Shown piece after piece: positions 1 to 7,348 of a DNA stretch of 45,433 nucleotides. Position 1 is the first letter of the stretch. Each line of letters opens with the position of its first letter. The notes below the pieces were generated by a model. It was not told the origin of the DNA and ran no database searches. It worked only from the letters and a program-made list of their open reading frames with translations. Origin of the DNA: Planctomyces sp. SH-PL62 (GTDB taxonomy: Bacteria; Planctomycetota; Planctomycetia; Planctomycetales; Planctomycetaceae); NCBI GenBank assembly GCA_945905295.1, contig CAMDPX010000030.1, positions 1 to 45,433 on the forward strand, written 5' to 3'. The position numbers and the translations under genes were made by a program.

Positions 1-63
1 GTCAGCCCCCCGGTGATCACGATGACCGCTGAAAACCGGGGGGCTGACGCCGCCCCGCTCGCC
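1..63. repeat. Inverted repeat of the GGCGAGCGG family, cut by the window start
   Basis: The window opens inside the left arm (GTCAGCCCCCCGGT); the complete 29-nt right arm lies at 35-63 and ends GCTCGCC followed by TGA. The same 29-nt arm pair recurs at 1347-1419, 7991-8070 and 45381-45433, with a half copy at 43495-43514. The loop between the arms differs in every copy. Confidence 0.9.
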
Positions 64-99
64 TGATGTGGATCGCAAAAAATGATCGCGCGTGACGAA

Positions 100-140
100 A
101 AACAGAAGCCCGGCTTTTCCCATAAGCCGGGCTTCTGTTT
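100..140 (-). terminator. 17-bp hairpin with U-tract, probable terminator of the downstream hsp20
   Basis: Perfect 17-bp stem (arms 100-116 and 124-140, loop 117-123). Read on the minus strand it is followed by TTTTT, so it fits a rho-independent terminator for the Hsp20 gene that ends at 219. The stem core (AGCCCGGCTT) is also that of the hairpin embedded in the TIR gene at 19813-19845, so it may be a dispersed palindrome recruited as a terminator. It abuts the GTAG element starting at 141. Confidence 0.5.
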
Positions 141-192
141 GTAGTGCCCCCGTTGATGGGGGCGAGACCGACCCGATCAATCGGGTCACTAC
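141..192. repeat. GTAG...CTAC paired-hairpin (REP/BIME-like) element
   Basis: GTAG at 141-144, hairpin GCCCCC/GGGGGC, a short spacer, hairpin GACCCGAT/ATCGGGTC, then CTAC at 189-192. The second hairpin is shared with the elements at 2753 and 28964. Confidence 0.8.
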
Positions 193-218
193 GAGCGATC
201 GTGCGCAGTCGTCTTCGG

Positions 219-617
219 TTACGACGTGGCCACCGGAATGCGCCGCGGTTCCGGCTTGTCGGCCTTCGGGAGGACGACTTCCAGCACGCCGTTGTTGAGC
301 TTGGCGGTAATGTGCTGATGATCGACTTCATCGCTCAGGATGAACGAACGCAGGAAGTCGCCGGTCTCGTATTCCTGATGCAGCAGCCGAGCGTTTTCTG
401 GAACGACTTGCTCCATGCGGCCGAACAGCGTCAGCTTGTTGTCCTGCACTTGCAGTTCCAAAGTGTCGAGCGACACGCCGGGCAAGTCGGCTCGCAGGAC
501 CAGTCCTTCGTCGGTTTCGTAGATGTCGATCGGCGGGGTGAAGACCAATCGCTCAACCGGCGGATGCGGAGCCGGAGTGTTGCCGTTCTTGGCGGTTTGA
601 GTCAGTTCATTGGTCAT
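219..617 (-). CDS. Small heat shock protein, Hsp20/alpha-crystallin family
   Basis: 132-residue ATP-independent holdase chaperone expected in the cytoplasm. After a short N-terminal arm (about 25 residues) the alpha-crystallin domain begins at PPIDIYE and carries the family motifs LRADLPGV near residue 45 and the closing GVLEVVLPK near residue 110, followed by a short tail with RRIPV, resembling the I-x-I/V oligomerisation anchor. It lies downstream of a second hsp20 (728-1171) on the same strand; 110 bp holding a GTAG element (648-712) separate them, so co-transcription is plausible. No CIRCE-type inverted repeat is visible upstream. The arm is shorter than that of its neighbour, so the two may form different oligomers. 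Family call is secure; the exact substrate range is unknown. Confidence 0.95.
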   Translation of the reverse strand: MTNELTQTAKNGNTPAPHPPVERLVFTPPIDIYETDEGLVLRADLPGVSLDTLELQVQDNKLTLFGRMEQVVPENARLLHQEYETGDFLRSFILSDEVDHQHITAKLNNGVLEVVLPKADKPEPRRIPVATS

Positions 618-647
618 GGCAAGCCTCGTGGAAGCGTTTTGAAATCC

Positions 648-712
648 GTAGCCGCGTTTCGCCAGAACGCGGAATGTCTTGAATCGCCCGCGTTCTGGCG
701 AAACGCGGCTAC
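648..712. repeat. GTAG...CTAC paired-hairpin element, CGCCAG-loop type
   Basis: GTAG (648-651) then stem CCGCGTT/AACGCGG with loop TCGCCAG; after a 15-nt-scale spacer the mirror hairpin with loop CTGGCGA; CTAC at 709-712. It lies between the two hsp20 genes, just upstream of the 617 start, so it would be part of any bicistronic transcript. Confidence 0.85.
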
Positions 713-727
713 CTCATACACGGCTCG

Positions 728-1171
728 CTAGGCTCCGAACGCGACCGGAATATGGCGAGGTTTGACCTCCTCGGCCTTAGGCAGATGCACCTTCAAGATG
801 CCGTTGACGAACTCGGCAGAGAGGTTGTCCGCTTTCACACGGTCGGGGAGCGAGATGGATCTCTGCCAGACTCCGCGCGGACGCTCTTGGCGGCGGAAGC
901 GTTCCTCGGCGGCTCCTTCCGGATTGGCATGGCGGCCGGTCATGGAGAGCACGCCATTGGCGATCGTCAGTTCCAACTCCTCGGATTTGACCCCAGGCAG
1001 TTCGGCGGTGATGAGGTATTCGGTGGGCAGTTCGTACAGATTAACCGGCGGGTACTGGCGTCCGAACCGCAAACCCTGGAACGATAGATTCACGCTTTGC
1101 AGCAGGCGATCGACTTCCCGCTCCAGGTCGTGGAAGGCGTCCCAACTGTGTCCCCAACGGAAGAGAGCCAT
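728..1171 (-). CDS. Small heat shock protein, Hsp20/alpha-crystallin family
   Basis: 147-residue paralogue of the neighbouring Hsp20. The N-terminus (MALFRWGHSWDAFHDLEREV) is the usual amphipathic arm of class A bacterial Hsp20s; the alpha-crystallin domain runs from about residue 42 (PPVNLYE) through ITAELPGV to NGILKVHLPK near residue 130, and the tail has RHIPV. A GGAG Shine-Dalgarno precedes the ATG. It is the first gene of the pair, so heat-shock control would act upstream of 1171, but I see no CIRCE or clear ROSE-like thermometer there. Identity is secure; whether the pair forms hetero-oligomers is not visible. Confidence 0.95.
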   Translation of the reverse strand: MALFRWGHSWDAFHDLEREVDRLLQSVNLSFQGLRFGRQYPPVNLYELPTEYLITAELPGVKSEELELTIANGVLSMTGRHANPEGAAEERFRRQERPRGVWQRSISLPDRVKADNLSAEFVNGILKVHLPKAEEVKPRHIPVAFGA

Positions 1172-1527
1172 GATTGTTCTCCGATTGACAGATAGAAGCG
1201 GCCGTTCGTCGCAAAGGCAAAGAGTGTGCCGAGTGTTTCGCGAGTCGTGATCGCGGCTCTCAAGGTCTTTTCCGAAAGGAAGTTAGCAGCCAAGTCGTGC
1301 ATTGGTCGGCGGGGGACTCGACTGCCAAGGTTGCATGAGTGAGATCGGCGAGCGGGGCGGCGTCAGCCCTCCGGTTCTGCGTCGAACTCAACCGGGGGGC
1401 TGACGCCGCCCCGCTCGCCTGAACGTTGCACGAATGGCCGTCGTCGAGAGATTCGCTCGACCGGAGCGCATTGGTTAATCTGCCCCGCCGAACTCAGTCA
1501 CCCGCCACGCGAGGCCGAAAGGGGATC
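1172..1527. other. Divergent intergenic region hsp20 / coaD
   Basis: 356 bp between the divergent hsp20 and coaD starts. It holds one GGCGAGCGG-family inverted repeat (1347-1419). Otherwise I recognise no promoter motif with confidence; an upstream in-frame ATG at 1426 is not used in the coaD call because it lacks conserved sequence and a ribosome-binding site. Confidence 0.6.
1347..1419. repeat. GGCGAGCGG-family inverted repeat
   Basis: 29-nt arms (1347-1375 and 1391-1419) that match except for one base, separated by a 15-nt loop. Same arms as the copy inside the coding sequence at 7991-8070. Confidence 0.9.
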
Positions 1528-2049
1528 ATGTCCGAGTTGAATCCGCATCACGCTGTTTACGTCGGCAGTTTTGACCCGCTCACGCTGGGGCATCTCGACA
1601 TCATCCGCCGAGGGGCCGGCCTGTTCGACAAGCTGACCGTGGGGATCGGACTCAATCCGGAAAAGAGTCCGCTGCTGACTCCGGAAGAACGTGAAGCGAT
1701 GTGTCGGCAAGTCCTCGCTCCGCTGCAGAACGTCGAGGTGAAGTGCTTTGCGGGACTGACCGTGAACTTCGTGCGCGAATGCGGAGCGGCCGTGATGCTC
1801 CGGGGCGTGCGCACGCTGACCGACATCGAAACCGAATTCACGATGACACTGGCCAACCGCGCGTTGGACCCGGCGATCGAAACGGTCTTCCTGATGGCGA
1901 GTGAAAAGTATTCGCACATCTCCAGCAGCCTTATCAAACAGATCGCCAGCCTGGGCCGAGGCAACACGGCGGAACAGCTCAAGTCGTTCTTGCCGCGCGA
2001 GATCATCGCGCCGCTACTGGCGAAATATCCCGATCGACAACCGCAGTGA
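1528..2049 (+). CDS. coaD: Phosphopantetheine adenylyltransferase
   Basis: Transfers AMP from ATP to 4'-phosphopantetheine to give dephospho-CoA, the penultimate step of coenzyme A synthesis, in the cytoplasm. The 173-residue product has the nucleotidyltransferase signature YVGSFDPLTLGHLDII near residues 10-25, with the GH of the T/HxGH motif, the VMLRGVRTLTDIETE substrate-binding segment, and the C-terminal SHISSSLIKQ motif typical of CoaD. Start chosen at ATG 1528: it has an AAAGGGG ribosome-binding site a few bases upstream and gives the standard family length; the frame is open further upstream to 1426 but that stretch is unlike CoaD. Not linked to other CoA genes here. Confidence 0.97.
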   Translation: MSELNPHHAVYVGSFDPLTLGHLDIIRRGAGLFDKLTVGIGLNPEKSPLLTPEEREAMCRQVLAPLQNVEVKCFAGLTVNFVRECGAAVMLRGVRTLTDIETEFTMTLANRALDPAIETVFLMASEKYSHISSSLIKQIASLGRGNTAEQLKSFLPREIIAPLLAKYPDRQPQ

Positions 2050-2052
2050 AAA

Positions 2053-2128
2053 CAATTTTCGATTGCCGATTTTTGATTTTCGATTGAATCAGAGTCCGCA
2101 ATCAAAAATCGAAAATCGAAAATCAAAC
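2053..2128. repeat. AT-rich inverted repeat
   Basis: Arms built of GATTTTCGATT/GATTTTTGATT units around a short centre, immediately before the Shine-Dalgarno (AGGAG) of the next gene. It is strikingly AT-rich against the GC-rich background and could form a hairpin in the coaD-thioredoxin spacer. Confidence 0.75.
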
Positions 2129-2145
2129 AACACAGGAGACTTCTG

Positions 2146-2739
2146 ATGGTCAAAACCGCTTCCACCATGTTGCCGCTGGGAACTGCGGCTCCCGATTTCT
2201 CTCTGCCGAACGTCGATGGGCGAATCGTGTCGCTCAAAGATTTCAAAGGTTCGAAGGGGTTGCTGGTCGCGTTCATCTGCAACCACTGCCCGTTCGTGGT
2301 TCACATCCGGCCGGAGTTCGCCAAGTTTGCTCGCGAGTATCAAGCCCAGGGAATCGCGATCGTGGCGATCAACCCCAACGACGCGAAGGCGTATCCGGCC
2401 GACGCCCCCGACAAGATGAAAGCCGAAGCCGAATCGGCCGGCTATGCGTTTCCGTACTTGTTCGATGAAGCACAGTCGGTCGCGAAAGCCTATCGAGCGG
2501 CCTGCACGCCGGACCTGTTTTTGTTCGACGGCAATCAGCGGCTGGTCTATCGCGGGCAGTTTGACGATAGCCGGCCGACAAACGGAGTCCCCGTCAACGG
2601 CTCACACCTGCGAGCCGCGTGCGACGCGGTTCTGGCGGGACGTGCTATCGAAGATGGCCAGCGGCCGAGCATCGGCTGCAACATCAAATGGCGGCCCGGC
2701 AACGAGCCCAACTACTTCACCGGTCAGCCGGCGGAGTGA
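2146..2739 (+). CDS. Thioredoxin-fold redoxin (AhpC/TSA-like) protein
   Basis: 197-residue peroxiredoxin/thioredoxin-like protein. The N-terminal part (APDFSLPNVDG) is the redoxin opening strand; the redox motif is CNHCPFV near residues 45-51, the form found in a widespread bacterial family of thioredoxin-family proteins, giving a two-cysteine CxxC centre. Conserved later segments include PYLFDE and CTPDLFLFD with a cis-Pro region, and GCNIKW near the C-terminus. No signal peptide is obvious, so a cytoplasmic role is likely. A GGAG ribosome-binding site lies upstream. Substrate is unknown; peroxide reduction or thiol exchange are the family expectations. Confidence 0.88.
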   Translation: MVKTASTMLPLGTAAPDFSLPNVDGRIVSLKDFKGSKGLLVAFICNHCPFVVHIRPEFAKFAREYQAQGIAIVAINPNDAKAYPADAPDKMKAEAESAGYAFPYLFDEAQSVAKAYRAACTPDLFLFDGNQRLVYRGQFDDSRPTNGVPVNGSHLRAACDAVLAGRAIEDGQRPSIGCNIKWRPGNEPNYFTGQPAE

Positions 2740-2752
2740 TCCGTCAGCGCTC

Positions 2753-2806
2753 GTAGTGACCCGATTCATCGGGTCGATCGAAGGACCGCATAAATGCGGT
2801 CACTAC
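2753..2806. repeat. GTAG...CTAC paired-hairpin element, TGACC type
   Basis: GTAG 2753-2756, hairpin GACCCGAT/ATCGGGTC, spacer, hairpin GACCGCAT/ATGCGGTC, CTAC 2803-2806. It fills the 74-bp gap between the convergent thioredoxin-like and mcsB genes and could act as a bidirectional terminator. Confidence 0.85.
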
Positions 2807-2813
2807 GAGCGCG

Positions 2814-3881
2814 TTAGTTCTGCTCGTGCGGCCGCGTGCCTAGCCGCTGTCGCAGCAGCGTCGCGCGGGCGACGTTGCGTTCGGCGGATTCCAATTGGCG
2901 CTGCCGAACCTTTTGCAGGTGTGCTGGCTGCGTCGTAATCAGCAGCTCATTGATCGTCGGAATCTCCAGCTTGCCGATCAGGCCGAGGTTGATTCCCAGC
3001 CGCACGCTCGACAAGAGATGCAGCGTCTCCTCGGACGTGATGGTCTGCGCGCTGCTCAAGATGCCGAACGCTCGCGAGATCTGATCGTGCAGCCCTTCGC
3101 GGTTGTCGTGGAGCAGCGTTTCGCGAGCACGTCGCTCGTACTTCAGAATCGACGGGATGACCTCCTGCACCATTTGAATCAGCGACTCCTCGCTGTGGCC
3201 GAGCGTGACTTGGTTGGAGACTTGATAGAAGTCTCCCATCGCCTGGCTCCCTTCGCCGTACAGACCGCGTACCGCCAGCCGTAGCCGCTGCAACGCCTGA
3301 AAGACTTTCTGGAGGTCTTTCGTCAGCACGAGTCCTGGCAGGTGCAGCATCACGCTGACGCGAATGCCGGTGCCGACGTTCGTCGGGCACGCGGTCAAAT
3401 AGCCCAAGCGATCGTCGAACGCGAACGTGACCTCGCGGCTCAGCAGGTCGTCGATGCGATTGAGTTCCTGCCAGCAGTCGTCGAGGGCGAAGCCGCTGTG
3501 AATGACTTGCATCCGCAGATGGTCTTCCTCGTTGATCATCAGGCTGATGTTTTCCTCGTCGCTGACCGCGGCACCGCGCGGGCCGGCGGCTTCCGAGTGC
3601 TCGCGGCTGATGAGCTGCCGCTCGACCAGGAACTGCCGATCCAGCGAATTCATCTCGCTGACCGGCAGGAATTCCAAATTGTGTCGCAGCGGCAGCACGC
3701 TGACGCGATCGCGGATCAGTCCCACGATCTCGGCCTTCGCGGCGTCATCGGCTTTACTGGGAAACGGAAAGTCGGCCAAGTTGCGAGCCAGCCGAATCCG
3801 GCTGGACATGACAATGTCCGATTCCGGCCCCGTGCCTCGCAGCCATTCGCCACAGTGTTGAGCAAGTGCATCCAAATCCAC
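2814..3881 (-). CDS. mcsB: Protein arginine kinase McsB (ATP:guanido phosphotransferase family)
   Basis: Phosphorylates arginine residues of proteins; in Firmicutes pArg marks proteins for ClpCP degradation and controls heat-shock regulators. The 355-residue product has the phosphagen-kinase ATP-binding SSRIRLARN (residues 26-34), the NEEDHLR motif (117-123) and the CPTNVGTG catalytic loop (165-172) whose cysteine corresponds to the active-site Cys of the family; the length matches McsB rather than creatine kinase. Start chosen at GTG 3881 with an AAGGAG ribosome-binding site; the frame stays open to 4334 but that upstream part has no family similarity and crosses a palindromic repeat. No mcsA, ctsR or clpC is adjacent, unlike the Firmicutes operon. 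Confidence 0.93.
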   Translation of the reverse strand: MDLDALAQHCGEWLRGTGPESDIVMSSRIRLARNLADFPFPSKADDAAKAEIVGLIRDRVSVLPLRHNLEFLPVSEMNSLDRQFLVERQLISREHSEAAGPRGAAVSDEENISLMINEEDHLRMQVIHSGFALDDCWQELNRIDDLLSREVTFAFDDRLGYLTACPTNVGTGIRVSVMLHLPGLVLTKDLQKVFQALQRLRLAVRGLYGEGSQAMGDFYQVSNQVTLGHSEESLIQMVQEVIPSILKYERRARETLLHDNREGLHDQISRAFGILSSAQTITSEETLHLLSSVRLGINLGLIGKLEIPTINELLITTQPAHLQKVRQRQLESAERNVARATLLRQRLGTRPHEQN

Positions 3882-3913
3882 GATCGGTCTCCTTCCGTGT
3901 GGGCGTGTTTTCA

Positions 3914-4022
3914 CGCCACCGAGTTCATCTCGGTGGTTCCCGCGCTTTTGCACTACGCCAGCCCCGAGTTGTTTCGAGAGTCGTGCAGAAACGCGGGAAC
4001 CACCGACGCAAGGTCGGTGGCG
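3914..4022. repeat. Paired-hairpin repeat with CCACCGA stems
   Basis: Two hairpins (CCACCGA/TCGGTGG at 3916-3936 and CCACCGAC/GTCGGTGG at 4000-4020) flank complementary segments TTCCCGCG and CGCGGGAA. It occupies the 271-bp divergent spacer between mcsB and the ROK gene. It has the two-hairpin layout of the GTAG elements but not their ends. Confidence 0.75.
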
Positions 4023-4152
4023 GGAAAGCCACACGCTCTGACGTCGTGTGGCAGAATACCGATTCTGTCTCGGACCGACAGCCGACAGCCGATTTCCCAA
4101 TTCCGCGCGTCGATCGTACAGTCCGCGCACAACATTCCTCAGCGAGACAGCC

Positions 4153-5160
4153 ATGTTCCTCGGCATCGAAATTGGCGGCACGAAACTGCAATTGGGAGTC
4201 GGTACCGGCGACGGTCCACCTCTGATCGCGCTCGAACGGCGAACCGTCGAACGCACGCGCGGAGCAGACGCGATTCGCGAGCAGATTCTCGAAGCCGGAC
4301 GCCAACTGTTCGACAAGTATCCGATTGAACGCATCGGCTACGGCTTCGGCGGACCGGTGAACTCGGCGACCGGCCGAGTCATCACGAGCCATCAAGTCGA
4401 GGGTTGGACCGACTTCCCAATCGTCGATTGGACGCGCGAGGCGTTTGGAGTTCCGGTCCGATTGGGAAACGACTGCGACGTCGCCGCGCTGGCAGAAGCG
4501 ACCTACGGCGCAGGACGAGGGCACGGCACCGTCTTCTACATCACGGTCGGCACTGGCATCGGCGGAGGATTGGTCATCGACGGTCGCTCGCAAGGAGCCG
4601 GGCGACTCGCGATCGCCGAGATTGGTCATCTGCGACCCGGTCCGCTGGCCGACGATCCGCATGCAACGGTTGAATCACTCGCCGCCGGTCCCGGCATCGA
4701 AGCGGCGGCGCGGGCGCTCGTCACCGGGCAAACTCGGCATCCGCTGATTGCGGCCGGTGGATTCGCTCCAGCAGACATCGGCGTGGATTGGTCGGCCGCG
4801 GAGAACGACACGGACGATCTGCTTTGCCGATGTCTTGGCAATGTTGAGCAACTGACGGCCAAGCAAATCGCGCAAGCCGCCGCTCACGGAAATCAGATGG
4901 CGAACGCGGCGTTGCATCAGGCTCACGTCGCGCTCGGTTGGGGGATCGCGCAGATGGTGACGCTGCTCTCGCCGCACGTCGTCGTGATCGGTGGCGGAGT
5001 CTCGCTGATGGGCGAGGAACTCTTCTTCGAGCCGCTGCGCCGACAAGTTCGGCGATTCGTTTTTCCACCGCTGGCCGACTCGGTCCGTCTGGTCCCCGCG
5101 GCGTTGGATGAAGAAGTTGTCGTCCACGGTGCGATCGCTCTCGCAGCGAGAGACGATTGA
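4153..5160 (+). CDS. ROK family protein, probable sugar kinase (glucokinase-like)
   Basis: 335-residue ROK-fold protein expected to phosphorylate a hexose with ATP in the cytoplasm. The ASKHA phosphate-1 motif is IGGTKLQLG at residues 6-14, and the sugar-binding/catalytic block GNDCDVAALAEA (around 107-118, with the catalytic-type ND) is followed by TVGTGIGGGLV. There is no N-terminal helix-turn-helix, so it is an enzyme-type ROK rather than a repressor. The EIGHLRPG segment keeps the His of the ROK motif but the following CxCGxxGC zinc cysteines are absent. Start at ATG 4153, where similarity begins; the frame is open upstream. No sugar pathway genes adjoin, so the substrate is unknown. Confidence 0.88.
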   Translation: MFLGIEIGGTKLQLGVGTGDGPPLIALERRTVERTRGADAIREQILEAGRQLFDKYPIERIGYGFGGPVNSATGRVITSHQVEGWTDFPIVDWTREAFGVPVRLGNDCDVAALAEATYGAGRGHGTVFYITVGTGIGGGLVIDGRSQGAGRLAIAEIGHLRPGPLADDPHATVESLAAGPGIEAAARALVTGQTRHPLIAAGGFAPADIGVDWSAAENDTDDLLCRCLGNVEQLTAKQIAQAAAHGNQMANAALHQAHVALGWGIAQMVTLLSPHVVVIGGGVSLMGEELFFEPLRRQVRRFVFPPLADSVRLVPAALDEEVVVHGAIALAARDD

Positions 5161-5220
5161 GGTTCCCTGCCGCGCGGCCTACGCTGCCTCTTCCTTCGAT
5201 GATCTTTTTGGGGAAACCTT

Positions 5221-7230
5221 ATGTCGATTCGCGTGAAGTGCGACACGTGTTCCAAGTCCTTTGCCGTCAGCGATGAGAAGGCGGGAAAACGAGTGCGTTG
5301 TCCGGGATGCAAAGAGGTGCTCACCGTGCCGTCGGACGACGAGGAACTGGAACCGGCTCCGCGACCTCGCAAAGCCTCCGGTCAGAAAAAGAAGAAAAAG
5401 GCCGCTAAGTCTCAGGCACCGTGGCTGCTGATCGGAATCGGCGGCGGAGTGCTGGTCGTCGCGATCGTGGTCGGCTTCCTCTTGATGGGAGGGCCGGACA
5501 AGCCGGCGGGTGTCGCTCAGCCGGCACCACCGGATGGAGTTGTACCGGCGACGCCGAATGCATCCCCAACGGTTCCCGGCACACCGCCGGCGACTGCTCC
5601 TACGACGCCGAGCACCGCATCGTCAGCCGCCAGCGCACCGGCGGTGGTCGCTTGGGCGGTCAAAGCCGACCCGGTCCCTCAGCCGATTGAGTGGCCCGCA
5701 AGTTGGAAAGCGAAAGTGGACGTCTTCGGAAGTGCTTCCGAGGTTTTGTTTCCAACGTCGCTCAGTCCGCTCGTTGTAGATCTTGAAGCCGGGGCCGAGG
5801 TGCGCGGCGGTCAGGTTTGGAATCTCGCGACGGGCGAGAAGCTGCACACGTTCAAAGGCAAGACCGGACCGATCAGCGCGCCCGAGCGGCGGCTGAGTCC
5901 CGATGGCAAGTATCTGTTGGGCAAGGCCGTCGATAAGGAAAACAACACGAAGCTGGAAATCTGGTCGTTGGAGACCAGTCAGCTCGTGCGTCAGATCTCA
6001 GCCGATGTCGCGGGCATGAATCTGGGGTTCGCCGATTTTCTTCCGGGAGATCGCATCGTCACGATCACGACTGGCAAACAAGGGGACAAGAATGCCGCGC
6101 ATCGACAGCGCGTGTTTAATCTCAACTCAGGCGAGCAACTCCTTCAGTCCGGCGACGACAATTTGTTGGAACCGAAAAATGCCGTCTTCAGCCACGGTCG
6201 GCGATACCTCGCCAGTTATTCGCGAGCGGTGCGTGGCGAGCTGGTGATCTACGACACGCAAACCTGTCAGCTCGTCGCGAAGAAACTGATGAGCGGGAAG
6301 GGGACGGACTCGGTCGAAGCGGCGGGGTTCTCTCCGTTGGGCGACAAGATCGCGGTCGCGATGGGTGGGTACAACGTGTGCCGGATCGTGGTGCTCGACG
6401 CTGCGACGGGGAACGAATTGCAGGAGCATCGTTATCCCGCCAGCTTCAGGAATCTCGTGCCCGGCCTGCTCTACACGGGCCCGACGATTGATTGGTTTCC
6501 CGACGCCAGCGCGTTGCTCTTGGGAGGAACCGTGGCCATTGATCTCGTCAGCGGTCGTTTGGTGTGGTCGCTGTTCACAGCCCCCAACGAGTACAGCCTG
6601 GACAATACAAATCGCCGCCTGCCAGTGGCGGGCGGATTTCTCACCATCAGCGGCAAAGTGAATAAGGCGAAATTCACATTGCTGCCGTTCGAAGCGAAGT
6701 CATTGTCGCTGGCTCAATCGCTGTCGACGAACAACTCCCTCGACGCACTCATCAAGCCCAGCCAAAAAGTGAGCCTCGACGTGAAAGTCGAAAAGCTCCT
6801 CTTCGGAACTCCTGAGGAAACGAAGAAAACTTTGGAAGGAACGTACCGCGAGATGCTCGAAGCAGCGGGCTTTGAGTTGGCGGACAACCAACCCGTCGTC
6901 TTCAAGGTCTCGTACAACGAAGCCGCGGCGGGCAAGTTCGATTCCTTCATGCGCGGCCCGATCGGCGGCGGTGCCACGCCTTCCGTCGTGGGGACGAAAG
7001 CTCTGGTCAACCTCGAATGGGCCACCAATCAGAAGGAGTCGCTCTGGAAGCACCCCTTTGAGTTCGCTCCCAGAACGATCAGCGTCAAAGGGGAATTCAC
7101 CGCCGAAGCCGCCCGCAAAAGCATGTTCGAGCAACTCCAAAGTTTCGTCTTCAGCCAGCCGCTGCCGTATTATCTCTCGACCGACAAGCAAACGATGCTC
7201 CCCACCTTCACGACGGTCGTGCGCGAATAA
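5221..7230 (+). CDS. MJ0042-type zinc finger membrane protein with beta-propeller-like domain
   Basis: 669 residues. An N-terminal MJ0042 zinc ribbon has paired cysteines C7/C10 and C27/C30 (CDTC and CPGC). It is followed by a lysine-rich stretch (KKKKK near 56-60), a single membrane segment (about 67-89), a Pro/Ala/Thr-rich linker to about 150, and a region of about 350 residues with WD40-like blades (LSPDGKYLL, WSLETSQLV, FSHGRRYLASY, FSPLGDKIAVA). The last 150 residues form a separate alpha/beta region. Orientation is probably zinc ribbon inside and propeller outside. Such ribbon-plus-propeller proteins are common in planctomycetes but have no assigned function. It precedes the DUF1549-family gene by 118 bp on the same strand. 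Confidence 0.8.
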   Translation: MSIRVKCDTCSKSFAVSDEKAGKRVRCPGCKEVLTVPSDDEELEPAPRPRKASGQKKKKKAAKSQAPWLLIGIGGGVLVVAIVVGFLLMGGPDKPAGVAQPAPPDGVVPATPNASPTVPGTPPATAPTTPSTASSAASAPAVVAWAVKADPVPQPIEWPASWKAKVDVFGSASEVLFPTSLSPLVVDLEAGAEVRGGQVWNLATGEKLHTFKGKTGPISAPERRLSPDGKYLLGKAVDKENNTKLEIWSLETSQLVRQISADVAGMNLGFADFLPGDRIVTITTGKQGDKNAAHRQRVFNLNSGEQLLQSGDDNLLEPKNAVFSHGRRYLASYSRAVRGELVIYDTQTCQLVAKKLMSGKGTDSVEAAGFSPLGDKIAVAMGGYNVCRIVVLDAATGNELQEHRYPASFRNLVPGLLYTGPTIDWFPDASALLLGGTVAIDLVSGRLVWSLFTAPNEYSLDNTNRRLPVAGGFLTISGKVNKAKFTLLPFEAKSLSLAQSLSTNNSLDALIKPSQKVSLDVKVEKLLFGTPEETKKTLEGTYREMLEAAGFELADNQPVVFKVSYNEAAAGKFDSFMRGPIGGGATPSVVGTKALVNLEWATNQKESLWKHPFEFAPRTISVKGEFTAEAARKSMFEQLQSFVFSQPLPYYLSTDKQTMLPTFTTVVRE

Positions 7231-7348
7231 CGTTCCCAAGACGTCGTCGCGGTCCGACACCAGATGTGACAGCGGTGTTGCAGCCAATTGCCCACAGGCA
7301 TACAACGTTGCCGATGTTTGAGTCCAACCACTTCGGGGTACTCACGGT

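Noticed and set aside
1-331. Short open frames over the first repeats
   Set aside because: Made by reading through palindromes and the hsp20 antisense strand; no start signal or domain.
1172-1346. CIRCE or ROSE control of hsp20
   Set aside because: No TTAGCACTC-type inverted repeat and no clear thermometer hairpin by eye.
1426-1527. N-terminal extension of CoaD
   Set aside because: Not CoaD-like; ATG 1528 has a strong ribosome-binding site and gives family length.
3882-4334. N-terminal extension of McsB
   Set aside because: No family similarity; the GTG at 3881 has a good ribosome-binding site and the extension crosses a palindromic repeat and the ROK start.
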